Part shown: positions 15,767 to 23,852 of the stretch, piece by piece
How the letters are laid out: the number at the start of each line of letters is the position of its first letter
Numbering within the stretch: the first letter of the stretch is position 1
NCBI RefSeq assembly: GCF_029335485.1
Contig: NZ_JARJLM010000430.1
Coordinates: forward strand, 1 to 43,138
DNA: 43,138 nucleotides
From: Cupriavidus basilensis
GTDB taxonomy: Bacteria > Pseudomonadota > Gammaproteobacteria > Burkholderiales > Burkholderiaceae
Direction: 5' to 3'
Program-made: the position numbers and the translations under genes
The notes under the pieces: model-generated
Databases searched by the model: none
What the model saw: only the letters and a program-made list of their open reading frames with translations
What the model was told of the DNA's origin: nothing

Positions 15767-16765
15767 TCAGGCCTGCCGCACCGCCGTTTCCCGCGATCCG
15801 GCCTGCCCGCCCGTGACCCGGTCGATGGCGGCCAGCACCTCGTCGACTTCCGGCACCACGCCGCGGGCGCCCAGCGAGACCGACTGTCCCGGGGTGTCGA
15901 TGCCGAAGTGCTGGCTGTCGGTCACCGTGAACAGCATCACCGACGGCTTGCCCAGGGCATCGGAAAGATGCACGAAACCGGTGTCGGTCCCCACCACCAG
16001 CGCGGCGGCGTCCACCCGCTGCGCGCATTCGGTGATGGTCATGCGCGGCAGCACCTCGGCGCCGGGAATCTCGGCTGCCAGCGCCTCCGATTGCTCGCGT
16101 TCGGCGGGCGAACCCCAGGGCAGCTGGATCTTGTAGCCCCGTTCGGCCAGGGTCCTGCCAACCGCGATCCAGCGCTGCGCCGGCCATTTCTTGGCCTCTA
16201 CCGAGGTCGCATGGAACAGCATCGCGCGCGGCACGCCGTCGGCGTTGAGCGGCACGGCGGGCGCAGGAACGCGCAGTGCGTAATGCTCGACGGGATCGAG
16301 CGGGTATCCGAGCGCATTGGCGACCACCATGCGCATCTTGTGGCGCGCGGTGGCGTCGCCGTGCGGGCCGAAGATCTGCGTGTAGGCGAACACGGCACGC
16401 GCCTCGCCGAGATACTCGGCGGCATAGCCAAGACGGCGGCCCGAGCGTGCCAGCCAGGCCACGATGGCGCTTTTGTACACGCCATGCACATCCACCACCA
16501 CGTCATATTTCTCGCGGCGCAATTGCCACAGCGCACCGAAGATGGCGCGCAGGTCGGACCAGCTGCGCGATTTCTTGAAGCCGCGCAGCGGCGGGGCGAT
16601 CACGCGGTCCACACCGATCGCCCAGCGCGGAATATCGGCGCAGGATGCATCCGCCACCCAGTCGATCTTGGCCTCGGGATAGGCGCGGCGCAGGTCGGAC
16701 ACCAGCGGCAGCGTGTGCACCATGTCGCCCAGCGAGGTGATCTTGATGAGGAGAATGCGTTTCAT
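15767..16765 (-). CDS. waaC: Lipopolysaccharide heptosyltransferase I (GT9)
   Basis: The start at 16765 gives MKRILLIKITSLGDMVHTLP, the characteristic WaaC N-terminus, although the ribosome site is weak. The 332-residue product has the two-domain GT-B fold of family GT9, with LFHATSVEAKKWP at the start of the nucleotide-sugar domain and VVGTDTGFVHLSDALGKPSVMLF, the conserved GxDTGxxH donor-binding block. WaaC adds the first L-glycero-D-manno-heptose to Kdo2-lipid A at the inner-membrane cytoplasmic face. It is not beside other LPS-core genes here. It is convergent with the LysE gene, 66 bp apart. Confidence 0.9.
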   Translation of the reverse strand: MKRILLIKITSLGDMVHTLPLVSDLRRAYPEAKIDWVADASCADIPRWAIGVDRVIAPPLRGFKKSRSWSDLRAIFGALWQLRREKYDVVVDVHGVYKSAIVAWLARSGRRLGYAAEYLGEARAVFAYTQIFGPHGDATARHKMRMVVANALGYPLDPVEHYALRVPAPAVPLNADGVPRAMLFHATSVEAKKWPAQRWIAVGRTLAERGYKIQLPWGSPAEREQSEALAAEIPGAEVLPRMTITECAQRVDAAALVVGTDTGFVHLSDALGKPSVMLFTVTDSQHFGIDTPGQSVSLGARGVVPEVDEVLAAIDRVTGGQAGSRETAVRQA

Positions 16766-16881
16766 TTGGATGGCGAATCGGATTGCAGGGAAAGCGCCGG
16801 GGTCCGGCGAGGCCGTAGTATGCACCAGCCCCCTGGCCTGCGCATCTTTTGCGCCGGCGCGCCAGCCTCCCTGCTCGCCGC

Positions 16882-17487
16882 TCAGCCCCAGGCGGCGGGA
16901 CTGGCCACCACCGTGGCAAAGCGGTCGTGCAGCGCCGCCAGCGAAATGCGGTGGAGCTCGGCCGCCGTGACCGGCGCCCCGCCCAGCGGGTCGGGCAGGT
17001 CGCGCGTGGCGCAGGCCGATGCCACCACCGTGCTGCGGTAGCCGTGATCCAGCGCGGAACGCACCGTGGCGCTGACGCACATATGGGTCTGGAAGCCGGC
17101 CACGATCAGCTCCTTGCGGCCGAGCCGCTCCAGCAGCGCCGCCAGCGTGGTGCCGGCGAAGCTATTGGGCAGGCCCTTGACCACGGTATGTTCGCCCGCC
17201 AGTGGCTCCAGCCCTCCGATCATGGCCGCGCCGTGGCTTTCGGGATCAAAGGCGCCGCCACCGCCAGCCCTGCCGTGATGCACCACGTGCACCACCGGAC
17301 TGCCGTGGCGGCGCGCCAGCGCCAGCAACTCGCCGCAGGCTGCGGTGGCGGCCGCGATGCCGGTCAGCGGCAGTTTGCCGTCCACGTACTCGCGCTGGTG
17401 ATCGATCAGCACCAACGCGGCGGCCTCCCAGGCCGAAGGCATGCGGCTGGCGCCGGCAAGGTCGAGCAAGGTGAAGGGTGCGGCCAT
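16882..17487 (-). CDS. Isochorismatase-like cysteine hydrolase
   Basis: The start at 17487 (MAAPFTLLDLAGASR) has AAAGGAAA about 6 nt upstream. The 201-residue protein has the family catalytic triad: Asp29 in LVLIDHQREY, Lys104 in VVKGLPNSF and nucleophile Cys137 in AGFQTHMCVSAT, preceded by the usual cis-peptide region. Members hydrolyse amides, ureides or imides such as nicotinamide or N-carbamoyl compounds, or isochorismate. It is divergent from a LysR regulator 169 bp away, which probably controls it. The substrate is not determined by these motifs. Confidence 0.9.
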   Translation of the reverse strand: MAAPFTLLDLAGASRMPSAWEAAALVLIDHQREYVDGKLPLTGIAAATAACGELLALARRHGSPVVHVVHHGRAGGGGAFDPESHGAAMIGGLEPLAGEHTVVKGLPNSFAGTTLAALLERLGRKELIVAGFQTHMCVSATVRSALDHGYRSTVVASACATRDLPDPLGGAPVTAAELHRISLAALHDRFATVVASPAAWG

Positions 17488-17503
17488 GACGTTTCCTTTC
17501 CAA

Positions 17504-17649
17504 GTGAGTGAGAGTCTGGCACGCCGGCGCAACCAGGGGCAAGGGCGCCGGCGTGCATCGGAAGCCTCCGGCAGACACCGCCGCGGCGGCCACCGTGCAA
17601 ACGCATGATAGGCCGCGTTATGCTGTACGCCAATTCTCAACTCACTCAC
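17504..17649. promoter_or_regulatory. Divergent control region with inverted GTGAGTGA/TCACTCAC words
   Basis: GTGAGTGA at 17504-17511 is matched by its reverse complement TCACTCAC at 17642-17649, each just upstream of one of two divergent genes (cysteine hydrolase and LysR). The symmetric placement suggests a pair of regulator half-sites near the two start codons. No promoter hexamers are assigned. Confidence 0.35.
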
Positions 17650-17656
17650 ACCAACC

Positions 17657-18529
17657 GTGCAAAAACGTTCACTCCACTGGGACGACCTGCTGACCCTGTC
17701 CACCCTGATCCGCGCCGGCAATTACTCCGCCTGCGCGCGCGAGCTGGGCGTGACGCATGCCACCGCGATCCGCCGCATCCGGCGGCTGGAAAGTGCGCTC
17801 GGCCAGCCGGTGGCGACGCGCACCGAAGGCGCCTTCGCGCTGTCGGCGGCCGGCCGCTGCGCGCTGGCCGCGGCGCAGCAGATGGAGAGTTCGGCCGGGC
17901 GCCTGTTGCGCGAGGTCGAAGAGGCCGACAGCGGCATGTCGGGCGTGGTCGGCATCGCGTGCACCGCGGCATTCGGCAGCCACTTCCTCACGCCGCGGCT
18001 GTTCGGGCTCTGCCAGGCCCACCCGCAACTGGAGGTCCGGCTGGAAACGGACAACCGCATCGCCAGCCTGGCCCGGCGCCGCGCCCATATCGCCGTGCGG
18101 CTGGCCAGGCCGCAGGAAAGCGATGTGATCGCGCAGCGCGCGGGCAGCATGGGCTTCGGCCTGTATGCGCCCGCACGGCCTGCGGGCGCCGGGCCCTGGC
18201 GCGAACAGGATCTTGGCGCCGCGCCGCTGTGCGGCCTGCTGGACGAAGGGCTGGCTCTGCCGGAGTCGGAGTGGACCCGCACGCTGGCCGCGCGCACGGG
18301 CTTCCAGTCGAACAACCTGCTGGCGGTGCATGAGGCGATCCGCAACGGGCTGGGCATCGGCCTGCTGCCGCACTACCTGGCCCGGCAGGACGAGCGGCTG
18401 GCGCTGATACGGGAAGTACCCGAGGTGGTGCGGGAAATCTGGCTGGCCTATCCGCGCGAGTTTCGCGGCGCCTCGCGCTTCCGCCCGGTGATCGACTGGC
18501 TGGCGCGGACCCTTCATACCTGCCCGTGA
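17657..18529 (+). CDS. LysR-type transcriptional regulator
   Basis: The 290-residue protein starts with GTG at 17657 and has an N-terminal helix-turn-helix (about 8-65, with SACARELGVTHATAIRRIRR) and a shortened effector domain with FQSNNLLAVHEAIRNGLGIGLLP, the usual domain II signature. The HTH reads THATAIRRIRRLE rather than the common SQPAVSxxIxxLE, so its DNA specificity may be unusual. Divergence from the cysteine hydrolase suggests that gene is its target. It ends 218 bp before the PaaA-like gene on the same strand, and that intergenic region has its own palindrome, so co-transcription is unlikely. Confidence 0.9.
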   Translation: MQKRSLHWDDLLTLSTLIRAGNYSACARELGVTHATAIRRIRRLESALGQPVATRTEGAFALSAAGRCALAAAQQMESSAGRLLREVEEADSGMSGVVGIACTAAFGSHFLTPRLFGLCQAHPQLEVRLETDNRIASLARRRAHIAVRLARPQESDVIAQRAGSMGFGLYAPARPAGAGPWREQDLGAAPLCGLLDEGLALPESEWTRTLAARTGFQSNNLLAVHEAIRNGLGIGLLPHYLARQDERLALIREVPEVVREIWLAYPREFRGASRFRPVIDWLARTLHTCP

Positions 18530-18679
18530 CCCGGACCGTGGCGCACGCATGCCGCCGCGATCGCACCGGGCGGCGCCACATGGGAGCGCAAGCGGCGAGC
18601 CCCGGCAGCGGCCCTCAATATCCGGTGAATTCTGCAGTAAATTAATTTCACGGCAAGAAAGCACAGATATGGCAGTTTT

Positions 18680-18691
18680 GCACAGCTGTGC
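18680..18691. promoter_or_regulatory. 12-bp palindrome GCACAGCTGTGC upstream of the di-iron/radical SAM operon
   Basis: A perfect palindrome lies 56 bp before the first gene of the operon. A second GCACAG half lies 19 bp upstream at 18661. It could be an operator. I could not place a convincing -35/-10 pair. Confidence 0.4.
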
Positions 18692-18747
18692 CGCCGGCGC
18701 CTCTCCATACACTTTCTCCCGCATATCAAAGACAAGAGGGAGACACC

Positions 18748-19518
18748 ATGGATACCACGCTAATAGAAAGCACGCCGCAAGCCGGGCCGATCGCCGGCCC
18801 GGGCTCCGTCAGGGATGCGTCCGATTTCCGGAACATGCCGGAGGAATACCAGCAACTGGCCACCCGGCTCATGCTCGTGCACACGGAAGGCGAACTTACC
18901 GGCGCCGACGATTACACCCAGATCTTCTATAACATCGCACCCAATGCGTTCGAGAAGCAGGTCTGCTGCGAGCGCGCGGCCGAGGAGGTCCTGCACTACC
19001 GCCTCAGCGCCGAAGTGCTGGGCGAGATCGGCGTGGACACCTCCAGCATGCTGGGCCAGCATTTCCTGGAGCGCCCGTACTACCCGAACGAGCTGGTGCG
19101 CGGCGTGAAGAACTGGATGGAGCGCGGTATTTTCTCCTTCATCGGCGAAGCCGTGGTGCTCGAGCATCTGCTCGAGTTCGCCGAGAGCAGCTACAAGCCG
19201 TTCGCCGACATCTTCGTCAAGCAGATCATCAGCGACGAACACACCCATGTGGCCCACGGCTACCGCATCATCAAGGAGGCATGCGAGACCGAGGAAGGCC
19301 GCGCCGGCGCGCAGCAGGCGCTCGACCGTCTCTGGCCGCATCTGCTCGACCTGTTCGGGCGCTCCGATTCCCAGCGTTCGCGGCTCTACCTGAAGTGGGG
19401 CCTGCGCAAGACCGGCAACGAAGCCTTGCGCGCCCAGTTCGTCAGGAAGACGGTCCCTCGCCTGGCGGCCATGGGACTGCACGTGCCGGACGGCGCCGCC
19501 AATCGCGCCTTCGTCTGA
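18748..19518 (+). CDS. PaaA-like di-iron oxygenase (phenylacetate catabolism family), solitary
   Basis: The start at 18748 (MDTTLIESTPQ) has AGAGGGAG upstream. The 256-residue ferritin-like protein keeps the di-iron ligand pattern of PaaA: Glu47, Glu80-x2-His83, Glu134 and Glu164-x2-His167, with spacings close to those I recall for E. coli PaaA (39, 72/75, 129, 158/161). The C-terminal block (DRLWPHLLDLFG to TVPRLAAMGLHVPD) also resembles PaaA. PaaA epoxidises phenylacetyl-CoA but needs PaaB, PaaC and the reductase PaaE, none of which are here. It heads an operon with a radical SAM enzyme (10-bp gap) and a thioesterase. An oxygenase for another thioester or peptide substrate is inferred. Confidence 0.85.
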   Translation: MDTTLIESTPQAGPIAGPGSVRDASDFRNMPEEYQQLATRLMLVHTEGELTGADDYTQIFYNIAPNAFEKQVCCERAAEEVLHYRLSAEVLGEIGVDTSSMLGQHFLERPYYPNELVRGVKNWMERGIFSFIGEAVVLEHLLEFAESSYKPFADIFVKQIISDEHTHVAHGYRIIKEACETEEGRAGAQQALDRLWPHLLDLFGRSDSQRSRLYLKWGLRKTGNEALRAQFVRKTVPRLAAMGLHVPDGAANRAFV

Positions 19519-19528
19519 GGGAGCGGCC

Positions 19529-20686
19529 ATGAGCGATGTCTCCAGCCTGCACCAGCAGCGCAAACTGGCAATCACCGAGCGGCTTCCCCAGTTGCTCGAC
19601 GGCGACCCTGAACTGGCCGCGCGCTTCCAGGCCGTGAGGGGCTTCTCGGCCCGGGTCCGCGCTGCCGAATACCACCTGACCAATGCCTGCAACATCCGCT
19701 GCAAGGGTTGCTGGTTCTTCGAGTTCGGTCATGACAAGAGCGCGCCGGAAGCGAAGGCGCTGGACGACTGGACGGCTTTCATCGAGGCCCAGCGCAAGAA
19801 GAAGGTCAATGCCGCGCTGCTGATCGGCGGCGAGCCGACCCTGTTCATCGACCGCATCGCCGCCTTCGTCGAACGCATGCGCTATGTGTCGATCTCCACC
19901 AATGGGCTCAAGGCGTTTCCCAATGTCGCGCCTTTTGAGAACGTCACTGTCTTCATCACCCTGTTCGGCGGCGGCCCCCTCGATGACGAACTGCGCGCGA
20001 TCAAGCCGGGCGGCACGCGTTTCACGGGCCTGTTCGACACGGCGCTGGCCAACTACGCCGACGACCCGCGCGCCTGCTTCGTCTACGCGGTGACGGAGGG
20101 TGGGCTGTCGTATATCGAACCGACGGTGCGCCGTATCTGCGACAACGGCAATACGGTCACCTTCAATTTCTACAGCCAGTACAACACCGGCCATCCGCTA
20201 CGGATGCAGAACGAGCAGCGCCTGTTGCGCGAGATGCTGCGCGTGCGCGAGCGCTATCCGGATACGGTGCTGAACCACCCCGCCCACATCGAAGCCATGG
20301 TGACGGGACAGGCCTGGTGCGGCAGCTTTGGCTACGACACCTGCCCCAGCATCAGCCAGGATCACCCGGACAACCAGGCACGCCTCGCCAACGGCAACCC
20401 CGGACTGACCTTCTTCAACACCTGGAAAGCCGATCTGCAAACGCTGGAACGCTGCTGCACCTCGGGCCATTGCGAAGGCTGCCGCGACAGCCAGGCGGTC
20501 TATAGCTGGCTGATCGTGAGCCTGGCCGGGTCGCTGGCATCGCGCGAGACGCTGCGGACCTGGGTCGAGGTGGCGGAGTCGTACTGGCGGCAGTTCATCT
20601 GGTCGCCCTACCGGAGCGGGCCACGGGAGCGCGTGGCGCAGTCCGGGCGCGCGGCCGACCCGCAACCGCTGGAGATGCTGGCATGA
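19529..20686 (+). CDS. Radical SAM protein with extra C-terminal cysteines
   Basis: The 385-residue protein has the radical SAM cluster motif C54-x3-C58-x2-C61 (CNIRCKGCW) and the SAM-binding GGEP at 100-103 in a TIM-barrel core. After the core, cysteines at 264, 272, 309, 310, 315 and 318 (CGSFGYDTC and CCTSGHCEGC) could bind one or two auxiliary [4Fe-4S] clusters, as in SPASM/twitch enzymes. It begins 10 bp after the PaaA-like gene and its stop overlaps the next start (ATGA), so the three proteins are made together. No precursor peptide gene is visible nearby. The reaction is unknown. Confidence 0.9.
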   Translation: MSDVSSLHQQRKLAITERLPQLLDGDPELAARFQAVRGFSARVRAAEYHLTNACNIRCKGCWFFEFGHDKSAPEAKALDDWTAFIEAQRKKKVNAALLIGGEPTLFIDRIAAFVERMRYVSISTNGLKAFPNVAPFENVTVFITLFGGGPLDDELRAIKPGGTRFTGLFDTALANYADDPRACFVYAVTEGGLSYIEPTVRRICDNGNTVTFNFYSQYNTGHPLRMQNEQRLLREMLRVRERYPDTVLNHPAHIEAMVTGQAWCGSFGYDTCPSISQDHPDNQARLANGNPGLTFFNTWKADLQTLERCCTSGHCEGCRDSQAVYSWLIVSLAGSLASRETLRTWVEVAESYWRQFIWSPYRSGPRERVAQSGRAADPQPLEMLA

Positions 20687-21234
20687 GCCCGGGCGACAGC
20701 ACCCACGACCGGCACGAGCGCGCCCTCAGGCTGCCGCTGCCCGCCGAGGAACGCGCGCAATGGCAGGCGCGGCTCAATGCCCTGCCGGTGCTCACGCATA
20801 TGGGCGCCGAACTCGATCTCTCCCATCCCGCCATCGTGCGGCTCAAGCTGGTACGCCAGATGGACGCGCATATGGGCGGGCTGGGCACCAAGGCGCTCAA
20901 CGGCGCGGTGATCGCAGGCATGATCGACTGCGGCATTTCCACCGCGGGCATCCTGCAGTTCCGCGGCCGCACTTGCGGCACCGTCCATCTTTCGATCGAC
21001 CTGATGAAGCCGGTACGGGCCGCGCACCCCACTCTCGAGTGCCGCGTGGTGCGGCGCACCGATTCGCTCGCCTTCGTCGAGGCACGGCTGCTTGGGCCGG
21101 ACGGCGGCATTCACGCGCAGGCCAGCGGCATCGTCTCGCTGGCCCGCCTGGCCGGCCGGCACGCCGGTGCCGGGCACCACGACAACTGGAGCGCACTGCA
21201 CCGCGCGGCGGAGCCAGCCTCCGCCGCGGCCTGA
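20683..21234 (+). CDS. PaaI-like hotdog thioesterase
   Basis: This 183-residue protein has a single hotdog domain at about 35-155, including GGLGTKALNGAVIAGMIDCG, the helix-strand unit that carries the catalytic residues in PaaI-type acyl-CoA thioesterases, then HLSIDLMKPVRAAHPTL and VEARLLGPDG. It overlaps the radical SAM stop by 4 bp. A thioesterase beside a PaaA-like oxygenase suggests that the pathway intermediate is a CoA or carrier-protein thioester, as in the paa pathway where PaaI clears stalled CoA intermediates. That parallel is inference. Confidence 0.85.
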   Translation: MSPGDSTHDRHERALRLPLPAEERAQWQARLNALPVLTHMGAELDLSHPAIVRLKLVRQMDAHMGGLGTKALNGAVIAGMIDCGISTAGILQFRGRTCGTVHLSIDLMKPVRAAHPTLECRVVRRTDSLAFVEARLLGPDGGIHAQASGIVSLARLAGRHAGAGHHDNWSALHRAAEPASAAA

Positions 21235-21235
21235 A

Positions 21236-21278
21236 GACGCAGCCCGCAAGGTATTGCCGCCCGTCTTGCGGGTGCGTC
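21236..21278 (+). terminator. Hairpin after the di-iron/radical SAM/thioesterase operon
   Basis: CCCGCAAG (21243-21250) pairs with CTTGCGGG (21265-21272), extended past a one-base bulge by GACGCA/TGCGTC. It starts 2 bp after the thioesterase stop and has no U-tract, so it may stabilise or end the operon mRNA without being a strict intrinsic terminator. Confidence 0.45.
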
Positions 21279-21366
21279 CGGCCCGTGCGCTCCCATTCGC
21301 CTATCCCTCGCTACCAGATGGCATCGCCTGCCGTACAGCCATGAAACCCCTCCCCCTTTCGACACC

Positions 21367-22587
21367 ATGACCGCAAACCGCCCCACCGCATTTGCCGAAC
21401 GCATGCGCCGCGTGCAGAGTTCGGCCGTGCGCGACCTGCTCAAGTACAGCAAGATCCCAGGCATCATCTCCCTTGCCGGCGGCATTCCCGCGCCGGACCT
21501 GTTCGACATCCCAGGCCTGCTGGCGGCGCTGGCCGCGGTCACCGAGGGCGGTGACCCGGAAGCGTTCCAGTACGGCATGACCGAAGGCGAAGCCAGCCTG
21601 CGCGCGCAGATCGCGGCGCTGCTGAAGCATCGCGGCATCTCCGCCACCCCCGCGGACATCCTGGTGACATCCGGCTCCCAGCAGGGGCTGGACCTGGCCG
21701 CGCGGGTATTGCTGAACCCCGGCGACACGATACTGGTCGAGCGCCCTTCCTATCTCGCCGCGCTGCAGACCTTCGAACTCGCAGAAGCCAGTATCGTCTC
21801 GGTGCCTTCGGATGAGGAAGGCATCGATGTGGCATGGATCGAAGCCTACCTGTCGAGCTGCGAGGTCAAGGCCATCTACGTCGTGCCAAACTTCGGCAAC
21901 CCCAGCGGCCGGACCCTCTCGCTGGAACGCAGGAAACGGCTCGCCGAGCTTGCCGCGCGTTTCGGCACCTACCTCATCGAGGACGACCCCTACGGCGAAC
22001 TGCGCCTGTCGGGTGCGCCGGTGGCAAGCATCCGCGAGATCGCGGAACGTTCGCCGGCACGGGACCGCGTCATCTACCTGTCCTCGTTCTCGAAGATCCT
22101 CTCTCCCGGGTTGCGGGCCGGATGGATGGTGATGCCGGAAGCCGTCCTGCAACAGGCCGCCCTCGCCAAGCAGGCCATCGACCTGCATACCTGCAGCCTC
22201 TCGCAGCGGCTGATCGCCAGCTATCTCGCCGACGGCCGCCTGTGGCCCCGCCTCGCGGTGCTGACCGCCGCCTATCGGGAACGGCGCGACGCACTGATGC
22301 AGGCATTGCAGCGGCACCTGGGCGACGCGATCTGCTTCAACGAACCCGAAGGCGGCATGTTCCTGTGGGCCAGGTTCGCACCGCAGGTGGATGCTGCCCG
22401 CGTGCTGCGCGCCGCGATCGAGGCCGGCGTGATCTTTGTTCCCGGCGCTGCGTTTTTTGCCGACCATCCCGAGCACAACACGCTGCGGCTGTCCTACTCG
22501 ACCATCGACACCGAGTCGGCCGAGACCGGCGCCATGCGCCTGGCCAGTGCGCTGCGCACGGCGTATCCGGAGGCCATCGCGCGCTGA
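21367..22587 (+). CDS. PLP-dependent aminotransferase (fold type I, 2-aminoadipate/MocR-like)
   Basis: The 406-residue protein has class I/II aminotransferase hallmarks: ISLAGGIPAPDLF near the N-terminus, TSGSQQGLDL (101-110), NFGNPSGR around Asn178, Asp207 in LIEDDPYG, the PLP Schiff-base Lys243 in SSFSKILSPGLRAGW, and Arg in NTLRLSYS near the end. The pattern fits the LysN/aromatic-aminotransferase subgroup, which is related to MocR C-terminal domains, but no DNA-binding domain is present. No good ribosome site precedes the ATG. It is followed by an AraC regulator and an amino-acid permease, suggesting an amino-acid uptake and deamination unit. The substrate is unknown. Confidence 0.92.
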   Translation: MTANRPTAFAERMRRVQSSAVRDLLKYSKIPGIISLAGGIPAPDLFDIPGLLAALAAVTEGGDPEAFQYGMTEGEASLRAQIAALLKHRGISATPADILVTSGSQQGLDLAARVLLNPGDTILVERPSYLAALQTFELAEASIVSVPSDEEGIDVAWIEAYLSSCEVKAIYVVPNFGNPSGRTLSLERRKRLAELAARFGTYLIEDDPYGELRLSGAPVASIREIAERSPARDRVIYLSSFSKILSPGLRAGWMVMPEAVLQQAALAKQAIDLHTCSLSQRLIASYLADGRLWPRLAVLTAAYRERRDALMQALQRHLGDAICFNEPEGGMFLWARFAPQVDAARVLRAAIEAGVIFVPGAAFFADHPEHNTLRLSYSTIDTESAETGAMRLASALRTAYPEAIAR

Positions 22588-22634
22588 ACCCGCCGCGCGG
22601 CGGCGCCCCGCGTCAAACCCGCCGGGCCTGTCCG

Positions 22635-22660
22635 GCCAACTTCCGCCAACTTCAGCCAAC
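22635..22660. repeat. Three GCCAAC repeats at 10-bp spacing
   Basis: GCCAAC begins at 22635, 22645 and 22655, and the first two copies extend to GCCAACTTC. One-helical-turn spacing puts all copies on the same DNA face, as in AraC-family direct-repeat operators. They lie 112 bp upstream of an AraC-type gene. Confidence 0.5.
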
Positions 22661-22771
22661 GATTGAAGTACGGACAACAAAACATGAAATCTGGAGAAGA
22701 AGCCCCACTTAGTGCGTATTGAGCGGCAGCGCGGTTTGGGTAGAATTTCCCGACCCTCAAGGACGGTCGCC

Positions 22772-23695
22772 ATGACAGCCCTCAAACTCGATTTCCGTAA
22801 TCCGGACGACCGTGCATCGCTGTTTTCCGTCGCGCCGGTGCGCAGCAGCGCGGTGTTTGGCTGGAAGGACCTGTATTTCGAGCGGCGCGACGACGACATG
22901 TTCGAGACGCGCGAACATGCCATCGACGGGCATTACCTGATGGTCAAGCTCAACCCGCTCTCTGTCGCCGAACGCCGCATCGACGGCCGTGCCCGCACCG
23001 AGGTGCAGCGGCGCGGCGCCACCGCCTATGTGCCCAGCGGCTGCGGCCACAGCGTGCGCTACATACGGCCCCTGGGCAGCTTGTGCCTGATGACCCTGCA
23101 CGATGCCACCTTGCGCGATATCGCCGATGAGCTCGGCCTGCCCGGCTTTGCCGGCACGCCCGCCTTCGCGCATGAGACCGACAGCTTCGTACTGAACGCG
23201 TTCGAGGCGCTGGACCGTGAACTGCGCGACGGCAATCCGCACGGCGCGCTGTTCGGCCAGGCCTATGCGCGCCTGGTCGCAGCGCATATCGTCACGCGCT
23301 ACGGCAGCGCCGGGCGCCGCAAATCGAGGATGCCGGCCTTGTCCGTCAGCAGGATCAAGTGGCTGGACGACTATATCGAGTCCCAGCTCACCCACCCCAT
23401 CTCGCTGGACGACCTGGCCCGCCAGGCGGGCCTGAGTCCCTACTACTTCACGCGCATCTTCAAGGAAGCGACAGGGCTGCCGCCCTACCAGTACGTGCTG
23501 CACAAGCGTATCGAGTTCGCGCGCATGTGCCTCAGGCAGGACCAGCTATCGATCGAGGACGTGGCCATGGCCTGCGGCTTTGGCGACCCGATCCAGTTCT
23601 CCAAGCAGTTCAAGAAAATATGCGGCACTACGCCCTCGGCGTTTCGCGCCGAGTGCCGCCACCTGTCCGTGCAGGACTGCAGGCGTTCGGCCTGA
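22772..23695 (+). CDS. AraC-family transcriptional regulator
   Basis: The start at 22772 (MTALKLDFRNPDDRASLFS) has AAGGA upstream; the frame is open further up without similarity. The 307-residue protein has an N-terminal sensor domain (about 1-190) and the C-terminal pair of AraC helix-turn-helix motifs (about 205-300: ISLDDLARQAGLSPYYFTRI and IEDVAMACGFGDPIQFSKQF). It lies between an aminotransferase and an APC permease on one strand, so these are plausible targets. The phased GCCAAC repeats upstream may be its autoregulatory site. Confidence 0.93.
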   Translation: MTALKLDFRNPDDRASLFSVAPVRSSAVFGWKDLYFERRDDDMFETREHAIDGHYLMVKLNPLSVAERRIDGRARTEVQRRGATAYVPSGCGHSVRYIRPLGSLCLMTLHDATLRDIADELGLPGFAGTPAFAHETDSFVLNAFEALDRELRDGNPHGALFGQAYARLVAAHIVTRYGSAGRRKSRMPALSVSRIKWLDDYIESQLTHPISLDDLARQAGLSPYYFTRIFKEATGLPPYQYVLHKRIEFARMCLRQDQLSIEDVAMACGFGDPIQFSKQFKKICGTTPSAFRAECRHLSVQDCRRSA

Positions 23696-23852
23696 AGCGG
23701 CCGCACGCCGCGCGCCGCGTCGCGCAGACTGCGATATGGCGAGCCGGCGGGACGGCAGGCGATGTAGGCCAGCCATCTCATCGCGAGAATCCGCTGGAAA
23801 GCGCGCGGGCACGCAGTATAGTTGCCCTAGATTCCCCGCTGGGAGAACCGCC

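Noticed and set aside
18671-18684. Possible sigma-54 promoter (TGGCA then TTGCA)
   Set aside because: Only 3 nt separate the two elements instead of the 6 or so required, so the -24/-12 geometry is wrong.
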